In this document: positions 1 to 10,400 of the stretch, in pieces
Layout: every line of letters begins with the position of its first letter
Position numbering within the stretch: the stretch's first letter is position 1
Assembly: GCA_015655545.1 (NCBI GenBank)
Contig: JAATET010000105.1
Location: 1 to 64,000 of the forward strand
Length of the DNA: 64,000 nt
Source of the DNA: Chthoniobacterales bacterium
GTDB lineage: Bacteria > Verrucomicrobiota > Verrucomicrobiia > Chthoniobacterales > JAATET01
Direction of reading: 5' to 3'
Notes under the pieces: generated by a model
Told to the model about the DNA's origin: nothing
Database searches by the model: none
The model's input: only the letters and a program-made list of their open reading frames with translations
Position numbers and translations under genes: made by a program

Positions 1-409
1 CCATGTCGATCTCGTCGGCGCCGTCTTCGATGGCCATGCGAGTGTCCTCGAGCTTCACGGCGAGCGGCATGAGGCCGCTGGGAAATGCGGTCGCAACGGC
101 GGCGACTTTGACGGTCGAGCCTTTTGTGAACTGCTTCGCGGCGCGGACGAGATTCGGATAAACGCAGACGGCGGCGCAGGAGGGGACGCCGTATTCCGGC
201 GGCGCGGGATTGATCGCCTTCCCGCAGAGATGGGCGACCTTTCCGGGCGTGTCTTTGCCTTCGAGAGTGGTGAGATCCATCATCGAGACCGCGAGCTTGA
301 GGCCCGCCAGTTTCGCGCTCGATTTGAGGCTGCGCTTGGTGAAGGCGGCGGCGCGCTCGTCGGCCATCACCTTGTCGATGCTGCGGCGCGGGAAGGGCAG
401 GGTATTCAT
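1..409 (-). CDS. deoC: Deoxyribose-phosphate aldolase (C-terminus cut by window edge)
   Basis: Minus-strand translation MNTLPFPRRSIDKVMADERAAA...VAAVATAFPSGLMPLAVKLEDTRMAIEDGADEIDM matches DeoC motifs; ATG at 409-407. Confidence 0.85.
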   Translation of the reverse strand, partial: MNTLPFPRRSIDKVMADERAAAFTKRSLKSSAKLAGLKLAVSMMDLTTLEGKDTPGKVAHLCGKAINPAPPEYGVPSCAAVCVYPNLVRAAKQFTKGSTVKVAAVATAFPSGLMPLAVKLEDTRMAIEDGADEIDM

Positions 410-438
410 GGATGGATGGTGTCGCGGGCGGGGGAAGC

Positions 439-1260
439 TCAGGAAAGTCTCACCAGGTCGCGGAGGAATTGTAACCAGAGGAAGAGCAATCCGCGGGCCG
501 AGTAGCGGATCAAATGTTCGCCATCGCGTTTGAGGACGCCGGACCGAAGGTTATGGTCGATCTGGCGGCGCATGTCGGACTCCATTTGCGGGCCGAGAGT
601 CTCGGGCTCCTGCGAGACGATGGCGTCAATGGCAATCCGCTCGCGGTCGAGGAAAAGGCGGTGTTCCGCGAGCATTTGCTGGAAATCGGTGTCGGAGTTG
701 CAGCGATGCAAGTGTAATTTCGGATCGAGCTGAAGACCGTAGGAGAAAGGATAATTCCAGGTGAGGTAGGTTGAGCCGTTTTGGGCGCGCGACGTGATCG
801 CGATGTAGTAAAAGGCGACCTGGCCTTGCTCGACGAGGCAGAGGGCGGTTTCGGTGCCGCTTTTCAATTGATAAAAAACGCGGAAAAATTGCCGCTGCTC
901 CTCGTGATCCCAGCCGAGATCATCGATCTGCTCGAAGTCGGCGGTTTCGATTTCATCCGTGAGGTCGCGCAGGTTCGGAAAAGCCTCGGCATTCGGCGCG
1001 GCGCGGCGGCGGAGTTCGCGCTCGATCGGCACCCGGAGCGTGCGGGCGCGGGTGAGGATTTCCAGCCACGGAACGAGAAGCCAGGTGGCGGCGAGGGCAA
1101 TGCCCATCCAGACGCTTTCGAGAAATAGCCACCCGATGAGGAACGAGACGCCGAAGAGCAGGCCGAATGTTCCGATTCGATGGAGCAGCGTGTGGCGATA
1201 CGATCGCAGGGCGAGGCTGAGCGCTACGGCGCCGGCGACGATGAGGAGTTCGGAGATCAT
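439..1260 (-). CDS. Hypothetical membrane protein with two N-terminal TM segments
   Basis: 273 aa ORF; hydrophobic N-terminus; ATGA overlap with upstream glutaredoxin ORF. Confidence 0.7.
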   Translation of the reverse strand: MISELLIVAGAVALSLALRSYRHTLLHRIGTFGLLFGVSFLIGWLFLESVWMGIALAATWLLVPWLEILTRARTLRVPIERELRRRAAPNAEAFPNLRDLTDEIETADFEQIDDLGWDHEEQRQFFRVFYQLKSGTETALCLVEQGQVAFYYIAITSRAQNGSTYLTWNYPFSYGLQLDPKLHLHRCNSDTDFQQMLAEHRLFLDRERIAIDAIVSQEPETLGPQMESDMRRQIDHNLRSGVLKRDGEHLIRYSARGLLFLWLQFLRDLVRLS

Positions 1261-1511
1261 CCAGGCTGGATGTTATGCTCCGCCAGAAATTTCTCAAGTT
1301 GGCGCACGTCGAAGTCGGGCAACATGGCGCCGTTCTCGAGCTCGAGCGTGGGAGTTTTTCGCTGGCCGGAAAATTCGATCATGCGGTCGTAGGCGGGCTT
1401 GCTGGCGAGGACGTCGATCTGCTCGAACGTATAGCCGCGGTTTTTCAGCCAGTCGATGGCGTCGATGCACCAGGGACACCAAATCTTGACGTAGAGTTTC
1501 ATCTGCGGCAA
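1257..1511 (-). CDS. Glutaredoxin-like protein
   Basis: 84 aa, MKLYVKIWCPWCIDAIDWLKNRGYTFEQIDV with CPWC motif and TPTLE (cis-Pro) motif. Confidence 0.85.
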   Translation of the reverse strand: MPQMKLYVKIWCPWCIDAIDWLKNRGYTFEQIDVLASKPAYDRMIEFSGQRKTPTLELENGAMLPDFDVRQLEKFLAEHNIQPG

Positions 1512-1569
1512 ATTACCCGGCTCTTTCCCAACTTGCGAGCGGGTGATTTGTCATTGCGCTGCAGGAAAC

Positions 1570-1644
1570 GGTGCCTTCGTCTAACGGTTAGGACACGGCC
1601 CTCTCAAGGCCGGTATACGGGTTCGATTCCCGTAGGCACTGCCA
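1570..1644 (+). tRNA. tRNA-Glu (anticodon CTC), CCA encoded
   Basis: Cloverleaf GGTGCCT...CGGCC-CTCTCAA-GGCCG...CGGGTTCGATTCCCG...AGGCACT-G-CCA. Confidence 0.93.
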
Positions 1645-1786
1645 CTCTGAAAACCTTTGGAATGGCTTAAATAAAGGCTCTGTGGGCTGTTGATGTTTGT
1701 GGGTGATAGTTTCCATTTGTCCCCGTTTGCTGCCAAAAATACTTGAAAAATTGGCGGCGGATTGGCAGCGGGATTCTCGTATGTGG

Positions 1787-2251
1787 CTATCGATCTTTCC
1801 ATCCAAGCCGCCGATCGATCTCATCGGCGTGATCCCATTTTCCGACCGTTGACCACACATTGTCGTTTTGAGCCTCTTCGTTCTGAGAAATGGCTTTCAC
1901 AGAAATTGTTTCTTCTTGAGGTAATTTCCAACCTTGGCTGCCTTCTCGACGGATAGCTCGAAGAATGAGCTTTTCACCAAAGCGATGTAACTTGTGGAGA
2001 TCAGCTTTTCCGTGAACATGCTGATTTAAAAAGAGACCTATCAAGCGATCTGCGTGGATAGCGGATTCGGGCGGGAGAAGAGCGCCCAGAGACACTTCTC
2101 GACGCACATTCGAGAAACACGCGGCGGAGTTCGAGATCTGGCTAAGACGGGAGGGTATTCTACGAGAGCCTTGGGATTGGAATACCTGGCCGTTGTCGAA
2201 TTTGTGGAGCAAGCCGTCCAGCGATTTCCTTGCCTCGCGGCAAGAAAACAA
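1787..2251 (-). CDS. Hypothetical ORF of uncertain status inside tRNA-flanked island
   Basis: 154 aa ORF, no recognised motif; atypically AT-rich relative to the window. Confidence 0.25.
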   Translation of the reverse strand: MFSCREARKSLDGLLHKFDNGQVFQSQGSRRIPSRLSQISNSAACFSNVRREVSLGALLPPESAIHADRLIGLFLNQHVHGKADLHKLHRFGEKLILRAIRREGSQGWKLPQEETISVKAISQNEEAQNDNVWSTVGKWDHADEIDRRLGWKDR

Positions 2252-2272
2252 TCTTCAAGGGTTGCTGCCGTT

Positions 2273-2497
2273 TTAAGCGAGTTCAGCTACGTGCTCGGTC
2301 TCGTAGACTTCAACGAGAGTGCCAATAACATCCATGAGGCCGGCCAAGGGGTGGGATTCATCCTCGCCCACAGCATCGATCAATTCGTCGAGCATGACGG
2401 ACAGGCGGGCATATTCGGCTTCGGAATGCGGAACCGCGACCAGCGACGCAAGCGGCTGCCAGTCAGCGGACAGACGTTCAAGTTGTGCGGCACTCAT
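2273..2497 (-). CDS. higA: HigA-like antitoxin lacking the HTH domain (truncated)
   Basis: 74 aa MSAAQLERLSADWQPLASLVAVPHSEAEYARLSVMLDELIDAVGEDESHPLAGLMDVIGTLVEVYETEHVAELA resembles only the N-terminal half of HigA; ATGA overlap with higB. Confidence 0.65.
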   Translation of the reverse strand: MSAAQLERLSADWQPLASLVAVPHSEAEYARLSVMLDELIDAVGEDESHPLAGLMDVIGTLVEVYETEHVAELA

Positions 2498-2781
2498 GAT
2501 TTCCAAGCTTCCTTGTCGTATTCAGCATGCGTCAAAACATGGCGAATGTAAACCTTTCCTCGGTTATAATGAATCGCTGCAATGAGACGCACCTTGTTTC
2601 CGCCGACGTTGAACACAGTAAATTTGCCAACCTTGTCCGCGTGAGGAAACACAGCCCGGACAGCTTGAATGTTATCGAACTTTGCACGTCGCATCTCGTG
2701 ATACCATGCTGCTAGTCCAGCATGACAATCCGGATGAATGGCTGCAAAATCGTTCAGCTTTCTTCGGGAGATAACGTGCAC
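2494..2781 (-). CDS. higB: HigB-type toxin (mRNA interferase family, PF09907-like)
   Basis: VHVISRRKLNDFAAIHPDCHAGLAAWYHEMRRAKFDNIQAVRAVFPHADKVGKFTVFNVGGNKVRLIAAIHYNRGKVYIRHVLTHAEYDKEAWKS; GTG start. Confidence 0.85.
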   Translation of the reverse strand: MHVISRRKLNDFAAIHPDCHAGLAAWYHEMRRAKFDNIQAVRAVFPHADKVGKFTVFNVGGNKVRLIAAIHYNRGKVYIRHVLTHAEYDKEAWKS

Positions 2782-2792
2782 CAGCGCGGAGT

Positions 2793-2927
2793 TTAGGCAG
2801 CCACGCCAGGCAGAGCAATTACGTTCACCGGCGCGTTCGGAATGATGCCAAAATACGCGGTGGCAGCCGTGGGCTTCACGAGTTCGCGGTAATGTGCAAA
2901 AAGCACTTGCTGATCCCTGCCAATTTT
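2793..2927 (-). pseudogene. C-terminal fragment of a tyrosine recombinase/integrase
   Basis: Stop-to-stop frame KIGRDQQVLFAHYRELVKPTAATAYFGIIPNAPVNVIALPGVAA*, with HYRELV resembling the active-site Tyr region of phage-type integrases. Confidence 0.5.
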
Positions 2928-3051
2928 CTAGCTCGACTCGAAGATTGACGGAGAGGGGGCTAGCAGAGGATGGAGGAAAAAATACCAAGCAACTACCAAA
3001 CCACCAAATTGCTCCATGAGCTATTTTCGTTGGAATTCCTTGGGTCCCAAG

Positions 3052-3125
3052 TGGCTGCCTCGCATAGATTCGAACTATGACAAACAGATCCAGAATCTGC
3101 AGTGCTACCATTACACCACGAGGCA
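3052..3125 (-). tRNA. tRNA-Gln (anticodon CTG), CCA encoded
   Basis: TGCCTCG...GCAGA-TTCTGGA-TCTGT...ATAGTTCGAATCTAT...CGAGGCA-G-CCA on minus strand. Confidence 0.93.
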
Positions 3126-3275
3126 ATTGGAGTCTCCGCACGAAGCGGAGGGAGTGGGAATATCCAAAAGCGGGGGGCGAAACTCAACTTCTTTTCGCGG
3201 GAACTTGCGGAGACGAATCCGATGGGCCGCATCGTGCCGCTTCATTTTGGCCGCGCTGTGTGTTAATCGTCGGAA

Positions 3276-3749
3276 ATGATGCGTGGGGTTTCGTTCGGTA
3301 TTCTTGGCTGGTGCGCGGTGGCTTTTTCCGGCTGTTCGAGCATGGGTGGAGGCGCGCCGAACGGACAGGCCCAGGTCGTGGTGACTGGTGTGCTCGAGCC
3401 GCAGATCGAGGAGAAAGCGGAGGATGTCTTTTCCCGGCACGGCTTCGAATTCAAGGGAGCGGCGGATGGGCACGTCGTGTTCGAACGCAAGGGCGGCACG
3501 ATGAATGATGTGCTTTACGGCAACTGGCAGGACGGCGGCGATACGACGACGCGGGTGACGCTTTACATCATCGAGAAAAATCCCACGACATTCGCGCTGC
3601 GCACGCGCTCGATTGCGGTGCGGCACACGTTCGGCGCGGATTCCGATACGGAACTCTTCGATATTCAGGGCGCGCGTTACAAAGCGATCCTCGACAAGAT
3701 CGTGAAGGAATTGCGGCAGGAAAATCCACCCGCGGCCGCAGCGCGGTAA
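3276..3749 (+). CDS. Putative lipoprotein, hypothetical
   Basis: 157 aa; signal peptide with lipobox (AFSGC). Confidence 0.75.
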   Translation: MMRGVSFGILGWCAVAFSGCSSMGGGAPNGQAQVVVTGVLEPQIEEKAEDVFSRHGFEFKGAADGHVVFERKGGTMNDVLYGNWQDGGDTTTRVTLYIIEKNPTTFALRTRSIAVRHTFGADSDTELFDIQGARYKAILDKIVKELRQENPPAAAAR

Positions 3750-3753
3750 TTTT

Positions 3754-5598
<1,845 letters not shown>

Positions 5599-5609
5599 GG
5601 AGCCCGGTC

Positions 5610-6668
5610 TCAGCGTAATTCCTCGGGCAGGAGGGGCTGGAGATTTTTGATGCGCTGCACGGCGTTGCGATGGCAGACAAGCACGGCATCGGGGGTCTCG
5701 ATCACGACGAGGTCGCTGACTCCGCAGAGCGCGACGGTGCGGGAATTCGCGATGACAATGTTGTTGTGCGAATCGAGGACGGCGTGCGAGCCGCGGAGGG
5801 TATTGTCCTTCGCATCCTGGCCGAGATGCGCGGGCAGGGCCGTCCAGGCGCCGACATCGTCCCAATCGAACTCCGCCTTGATGGCGAGCACTTGTTTCGC
5901 CTGTTCCATGATCGCGTAATCGACGGAAATTTTCGGCAGATGCTCGAACCGCCGACGGAGAAAGTCCGCCGGATCGCCAGCCGGAAAATCGCGAATGAAT
6001 TCCGCCAGGGGAGGCTGAAGTCGCTCGCATTCGGCGAGAAACGCCGCCGCGCGCCAGACGAACATTCCGGCATTCCATCCGTAGTCGCCGCTCGCGACAT
6101 ATTCCTCCGCCGTGTCGGCGTCGGGTTTTTCGACGAATCTCTCGACGACGTTCATCTCGCCAGCCTCGGGAGAGGTCGGCAGAGCGGCTCCCATTTTGAG
6201 ATAGCCGTAGCCAGTCGCGGCAAAGGTGGGCGGAATGGAAAATGTGAGCAGCGCTTCCGAGTCGTGGATGGCCTGCGCGGCGGCGCGGAGCTGGCGGGCG
6301 AATGCGGCGGAATCGTGAATCATCGAGTCCGCGGGAAGCAAAGCGCAGATCGCGTTCGGATTCTTCGCGCGGGCAAAACCGGTGGCGAATGCGGCGGCGG
6401 GCGCGGTGTCGCGCTTGGCGGGTTCCGCGAGGAATTGCCCGGCGCCCAGCGACGGGGCGGCCGCGCGACAGGCGGCGAGCTGGTTGCGATTCGTCAGGAC
6501 GAAAACCCGATCCGCTGGCACGACGCCGAGCGCGCGCTGGACGGCGTCATCGAGCAAGGTGCGGTCGCCGAGCAGCCGCAGCAGATGCTTCGGGGTGGCG
6601 GTCCGGCTCATCGGCCAGAAACGTTCGCCGGTGCCGCCGGCCATGATGAAGACGAAAAGATTATCCAT
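5610..6668 (-). CDS. manC: Mannose-1-phosphate guanylyltransferase
   Basis: MDNLFVFIMAGGTGERFWPMSRTATPKHLL ... FVEKPD ... NAGMFVWR ... WDDVGAW. Confidence 0.93.
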   Translation of the reverse strand: MDNLFVFIMAGGTGERFWPMSRTATPKHLLRLLGDRTLLDDAVQRALGVVPADRVFVLTNRNQLAACRAAAPSLGAGQFLAEPAKRDTAPAAAFATGFARAKNPNAICALLPADSMIHDSAAFARQLRAAAQAIHDSEALLTFSIPPTFAATGYGYLKMGAALPTSPEAGEMNVVERFVEKPDADTAEEYVASGDYGWNAGMFVWRAAAFLAECERLQPPLAEFIRDFPAGDPADFLRRRFEHLPKISVDYAIMEQAKQVLAIKAEFDWDDVGAWTALPAHLGQDAKDNTLRGSHAVLDSHNNIVIANSRTVALCGVSDLVVIETPDAVLVCHRNAVQRIKNLQPLLPEELR

Positions 6669-6684
6669 GAGAGTAAGCGCGCGA

Positions 6685-9324
6685 TCAGCCGAGAGCTTTG
6701 CGGGCCGCGTCGATGGCAGCAAGGCGTTCCTCCCAGCCGCGCTGGCGCTCGCGGTGCTCCTCGACGACGGCCGCGGGAGCATTCTGGACAAAGGTTTCGC
6801 TGGAGAGTTTGGCCTGCACTTTTTGGATCTCGGCCCGCGCCTTTTCCATCTCGGCGGCGAGGCGGTTTTTCTCGCCGTCGGCATCGACGATGCCGGCGAG
6901 GGGAAGGTAGATTTCGCCCAGAGGCGTCACGCACACCGCCGAGCCCGCGGGCGCTTCCTCGCGGACGTCGAGCGGTTCGGCATTCAGTAAAATTTTCAAA
7001 ACGGGAAGCTCACCATTGACCCAATACACGGAAGGGCGGATGGCCCAGGCGAACTTCTTGTTCGACGGCAGATTGTAGGTCGAGCGGAGATTGCGGGCCT
7101 GCGAAATCGCGGCGTGAATCGTGTCCGCCGCCGGCTCGGAGACGGCACCCGATGGCGTGGGCCATTCCGCGAATTGAATCGTGGTCGTGCCGAAGCCGAG
7201 GTCGTTCCAGAGCTCCTCCGTCAGGAACGGCGCGTAAGGATGCAGCAGGCGCAGCACGCGGCCGATCGTGAAGTCGATGGTCGCGAGCGTGCCGGCTTTT
7301 CGCGAGGCATCCCCGCCGTGGAAATCGGCTTTCGCGGTCTCGATGAACTTGTCGCAAAACTCGCCCCAGACGAAGTCGTAGAGGGCTTGCGCGACGTCGT
7401 TGAAGCGGTAGGCGCGGTAGCCTTCGTCGATGCGCGCGATGGTGGCGTCGAGCTTGGCGAGGAGGTCTTTCGAAAAGATCGAGAGCGTGTGTTGCGCGGG
7501 ATCGGCGGCAGGATCGATCGGACCCTGCATGGTGCGGAAGCGGCAGGCGTTCCAGAGCTTGTTGCAGAAGTTGCGGCCCTCGACGACCTGCTGCTCGTCG
7601 AACTTGATGTCCTGACCTTGCGGCGCGATGCGCATGAGGCCGAAGCGCAGTCCGTCGGCGCCGAACTTCGCGATGATCTCGAGCGGGTCCGGGGAATTGC
7701 CGAGCGATTTCGACATTTTACGTCCCGATTTGTCGCGGATGATGCCGGTGAAGAACACGTCGCGAAACGGGATTTCGCCCATGTATTCCAGGCCGGCCAT
7801 GATCATGCGCGCGACCCAGAAGAAAATGATGTCGGGGCCGGTGACGAGCACGCTCGTGGGATAGAATTTCGCGCGAGTCGCGTCGTCCATCGTCCCGTGC
7901 GCCCAGAGCCACGAGGAGAACCACGTGTCGAGCACGTCGGGGTCCTGTTCCCAGTCCTCGCCGGGCGAGTCCAGGGAAATGCGAAATTCGGAATGCGAAA
8001 TGGGCAATGAAGAATCCCATTTCGCATTTCCCATTTCGCATTTCGCATTGGATTCCCGCCGCCAGGCGGGAATCCGATGGCCCCACCAGAGCTGGCGCGA
8101 GATGCACCAGTCCTGGATGTTTTCCAGCCAGTGATCGTAAACCTTTTCCCAGCGGTCGGGAAAAAAGCGGATGAGATGATCGTGCACCGCGGCGCGGGAT
8201 TCGGCGACTTTCGGGTATTTGAGGAACCATTGCTCGCTGAGGCGCGGCTCGATCGGCACGTCGGCGCGTTCGCTGAAGCCGACGTTGTTTTCGTAGGGCT
8301 CCTCCTTCACGAGCAGGCCGGCTTCGCGGAGCTTCTCGACCGCCTCGACGCGCGCCTCGAAGCGGTCGAGTCCGGCGAAGCCTTCGCCGCCGAGTTCGTT
8401 GAGCGTGCCGTTCGGATTGAGAATGTCGATGACGGGCAGGTTGTGGCGCTGGCCGATCTCGTAATCGACCTTGTCGTGCGCGGGAGTGACTTTCAGCACG
8501 CCGGTGCCGAATTCGAAATCCACCGCCTCGTCGCCGACGATGGGCAGCTCGGCCTGGTTCTCGAAGGGCAGGGGACGCCTCACGTGCCTGCCGATGAGAT
8601 GCGCGTAGCGCGGGTCTTTCGGGTTCACGGCCACGCCGCTGTCGCCCATGATCGTTTCCGGGCGAGTGGTCGCGATCTCGAGGAACGTGCCGGGTTCCTC
8701 CACGACCTCGACCTTGAAATGGTAGAGATAGCCTTTCTGCTTTTTCGGAATGACCTCCTCGTCGCTGAGCGCGGTGAGCGAGACCGGGCACCAGTTCACC
8801 ATGCGCTTGCCGCGATAGATCAGGCCCTTGTTGTAAAGATCGACGAAGACCTCCTGCACCTTGCGTGCGTAGTCCGCGTCCATCGTGAACCGCTCGCGGC
8901 CCCAGTCGCACGAGCAGCCGAGCTTCTTGAGCTGGTTGATGATGATGCCGCCGTGCTTTTCCTTCCACTCCCAGACGCGCTTCAGAAATTCCTCGCGGCC
9001 GAGATCGTGGCGGGTCTTGCCCTCGGTCTTGCGCAGCGTGCGCTCGACGACGGTTTGCGTCGCGATGCCGGCGTGATCCGTGCCCGGAAGCCAGAGCACC
9101 TCGTGGCCTTGCATGCGAGCGCGCCGGGCGAGGATGTCCTGGATCGTGTTGTTGAGCACATGGCCGAGCGTGAGCACGCCGGTGACGTTCGGTGGCGGAA
9201 TGACGATGGAAAATGCGGGTTTCGCCGACGAGGGATTCGCGGCGAAGCAGCCGTCCGCCAGCCAGCGGGCATACCACTTCTCCTCGACCGCCGTCGGCTC
9301 GTAGCTCTTGGAAATCTCGACCAT
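6685..9324 (-). CDS. valS: Valine--tRNA ligase
   Basis: 879 aa; PPPNVTGVLTLGHVLNNTIQDI, LWLPGTDHAGIATQ, KMSKSLGNSPDPLEI. Confidence 0.97.
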   Translation of the reverse strand: MVEISKSYEPTAVEEKWYARWLADGCFAANPSSAKPAFSIVIPPPNVTGVLTLGHVLNNTIQDILARRARMQGHEVLWLPGTDHAGIATQTVVERTLRKTEGKTRHDLGREEFLKRVWEWKEKHGGIIINQLKKLGCSCDWGRERFTMDADYARKVQEVFVDLYNKGLIYRGKRMVNWCPVSLTALSDEEVIPKKQKGYLYHFKVEVVEEPGTFLEIATTRPETIMGDSGVAVNPKDPRYAHLIGRHVRRPLPFENQAELPIVGDEAVDFEFGTGVLKVTPAHDKVDYEIGQRHNLPVIDILNPNGTLNELGGEGFAGLDRFEARVEAVEKLREAGLLVKEEPYENNVGFSERADVPIEPRLSEQWFLKYPKVAESRAAVHDHLIRFFPDRWEKVYDHWLENIQDWCISRQLWWGHRIPAWRRESNAKCEMGNAKWDSSLPISHSEFRISLDSPGEDWEQDPDVLDTWFSSWLWAHGTMDDATRAKFYPTSVLVTGPDIIFFWVARMIMAGLEYMGEIPFRDVFFTGIIRDKSGRKMSKSLGNSPDPLEIIAKFGADGLRFGLMRIAPQGQDIKFDEQQVVEGRNFCNKLWNACRFRTMQGPIDPAADPAQHTLSIFSKDLLAKLDATIARIDEGYRAYRFNDVAQALYDFVWGEFCDKFIETAKADFHGGDASRKAGTLATIDFTIGRVLRLLHPYAPFLTEELWNDLGFGTTTIQFAEWPTPSGAVSEPAADTIHAAISQARNLRSTYNLPSNKKFAWAIRPSVYWVNGELPVLKILLNAEPLDVREEAPAGSAVCVTPLGEIYLPLAGIVDADGEKNRLAAEMEKARAEIQKVQAKLSSETFVQNAPAAVVEEHRERQRGWEERLAAIDAARKALG
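7972..8082. repeat. Hairpin-forming repeat inserted in frame in valS
   Basis: GGAATGCGAAATGGG..CCCATTTCGCATTTCC inverted arms, followed by GGATTCCCGCC-GCCA-GGCGGGAATCC perfect 11-bp stem; encodes RRESNAKCEMGNAKWDSSLPISHSEFRIS. Confidence 0.8.
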
Positions 9325-9360
9325 GGGAAACGGCTACTTTGGCCAAGCGGTGGAGGCCGT

Positions 9361-9425
9361 GCAAGCCCGTGTCTCGCAAGCGGCTCGCCTGCGATTCCCG
9401 GGCGGGCGAGCCGCCTGCCCCACAG
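9361..9425. repeat. Inverted repeat in valS upstream region
   Basis: GCGGCTCGCC ... GGCGAGCCGC 10-bp arms. Confidence 0.55.
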
Positions 9426-9437
9426 CTGAGATCCTGC

Positions 9438-9575
9438 TCAATTTTCGCGCAGCCGCTTGCGGAGGGCTTCGAGTTCCAGCACGGCGTACAGATCGCGTGG
9501 CCGGCCCATGGCGCGCTTGGCGCGGATCAAGAGCGAAAGCATCGAAGCGTCGCCGGGGCGGATGTCGAGCAAGTC
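9438..9575 (-). pseudogene. C-terminal remnant of a nucleotidyltransferase-family protein
   Basis: DLLDIRPGDASMLSLLIRAKRAMGRPRDLYAVLELEALRKRLREN*; resembles the typical '(D)LIRAKRAMGRPKDL..VKELEAIR' tail. Confidence 0.5.
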
Positions 9576-9628
9576 GGCGCGCGGGGCCGCGCGCCCTCCC
9601 GGGCTGGAGGGCGGCCGGCCCGGCCGCC
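9576..9628. repeat. Cluster of three consecutive GC-rich hairpins
   Basis: GGCGCGCGG-GG-CCGCGCGCC (9576-9595); GCCCTCC-CGGGCT-GGAGGGC (9593-9612); GGCGGCCG-GCC-CGGCCGCC (9610-9628). Confidence 0.8.
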
Positions 9629-9638
9629 GTGGATGCCG

Positions 9639-10367
9639 TTATGCGACGACGCGGCGGCGCTTGCGCCATTCGCGACCGGCGATGCCGAGCGCGCAGAAGC
9701 CCGAGAGCAGCGCGGCCCATTCGCTCGGCTCGGGCACGGCGGTAGGGGTGATATCTATACGCGACGAGAAGTCTGTAGAGATTGTGCCGTCTTGACCCAC
9801 GAGAGTGAAGGTGAAGGTTCCGTAAATGTGGTAGTCGTGATTTCCATCGAGAAAAATTTCTGCCGTGGAGTTAGAATTAGTTGAGTAGACCGCCAAGCTA
9901 TTATCGGAGTGGCTAACGACGAAGTTCGCACTGTTGGGGGTGGTTGTTTGGTAAGTGAGCGTGAGCTTGACGGGTTGGTTGGTGTGTAGAGTTCCTGAAA
10001 ACTGTATATAACTGAGCGGAGTATTATTGAGGATTGGGGGGGCATTGTCTTTTGTCATGGAAATGCCACCTGAGAAAAATAAAGAGGAGTCCGTGATGTC
10101 CCAGGTCGCCTGCGTATCGGTTGAAAGAAACCAGGGAGAAGAAGACCAAGAAATGTCCGTGCCCGTGTCCTGCACGTGAATGCTGCGCGAGCCGCTATCG
10201 GTAGATGGTTCCACGGCGAATTGAGTATCCCGATAAGCGGCTGCAAAAACTCCGTTATCGCCGGGTATAAACTGAAAAGTCGTCAAAGGTTGCCCCTCAG
10301 CGAATGTGACAAAGGTGAGAAGCATGCAGGAGCAGAGAGCAAGCAGATTTGGATAAGTTAGTTTCAT
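9639..10367 (-). CDS. PEP-CTERM sorting-domain protein
   Basis: Signal peptide; C-terminus AVPEPSEWAALLSGFCALGIAGREWRKRRRVVA. Confidence 0.85.
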   Translation of the reverse strand: MKLTYPNLLALCSCMLLTFVTFAEGQPLTTFQFIPGDNGVFAAAYRDTQFAVEPSTDSGSRSIHVQDTGTDISWSSSPWFLSTDTQATWDITDSSLFFSGGISMTKDNAPPILNNTPLSYIQFSGTLHTNQPVKLTLTYQTTTPNSANFVVSHSDNSLAVYSTNSNSTAEIFLDGNHDYHIYGTFTFTLVGQDGTISTDFSSRIDITPTAVPEPSEWAALLSGFCALGIAGREWRKRRRVVA

Positions 10368-10400
10368 GTTGGTTTTGATGGTGGTGATTATCAGCGAAAT

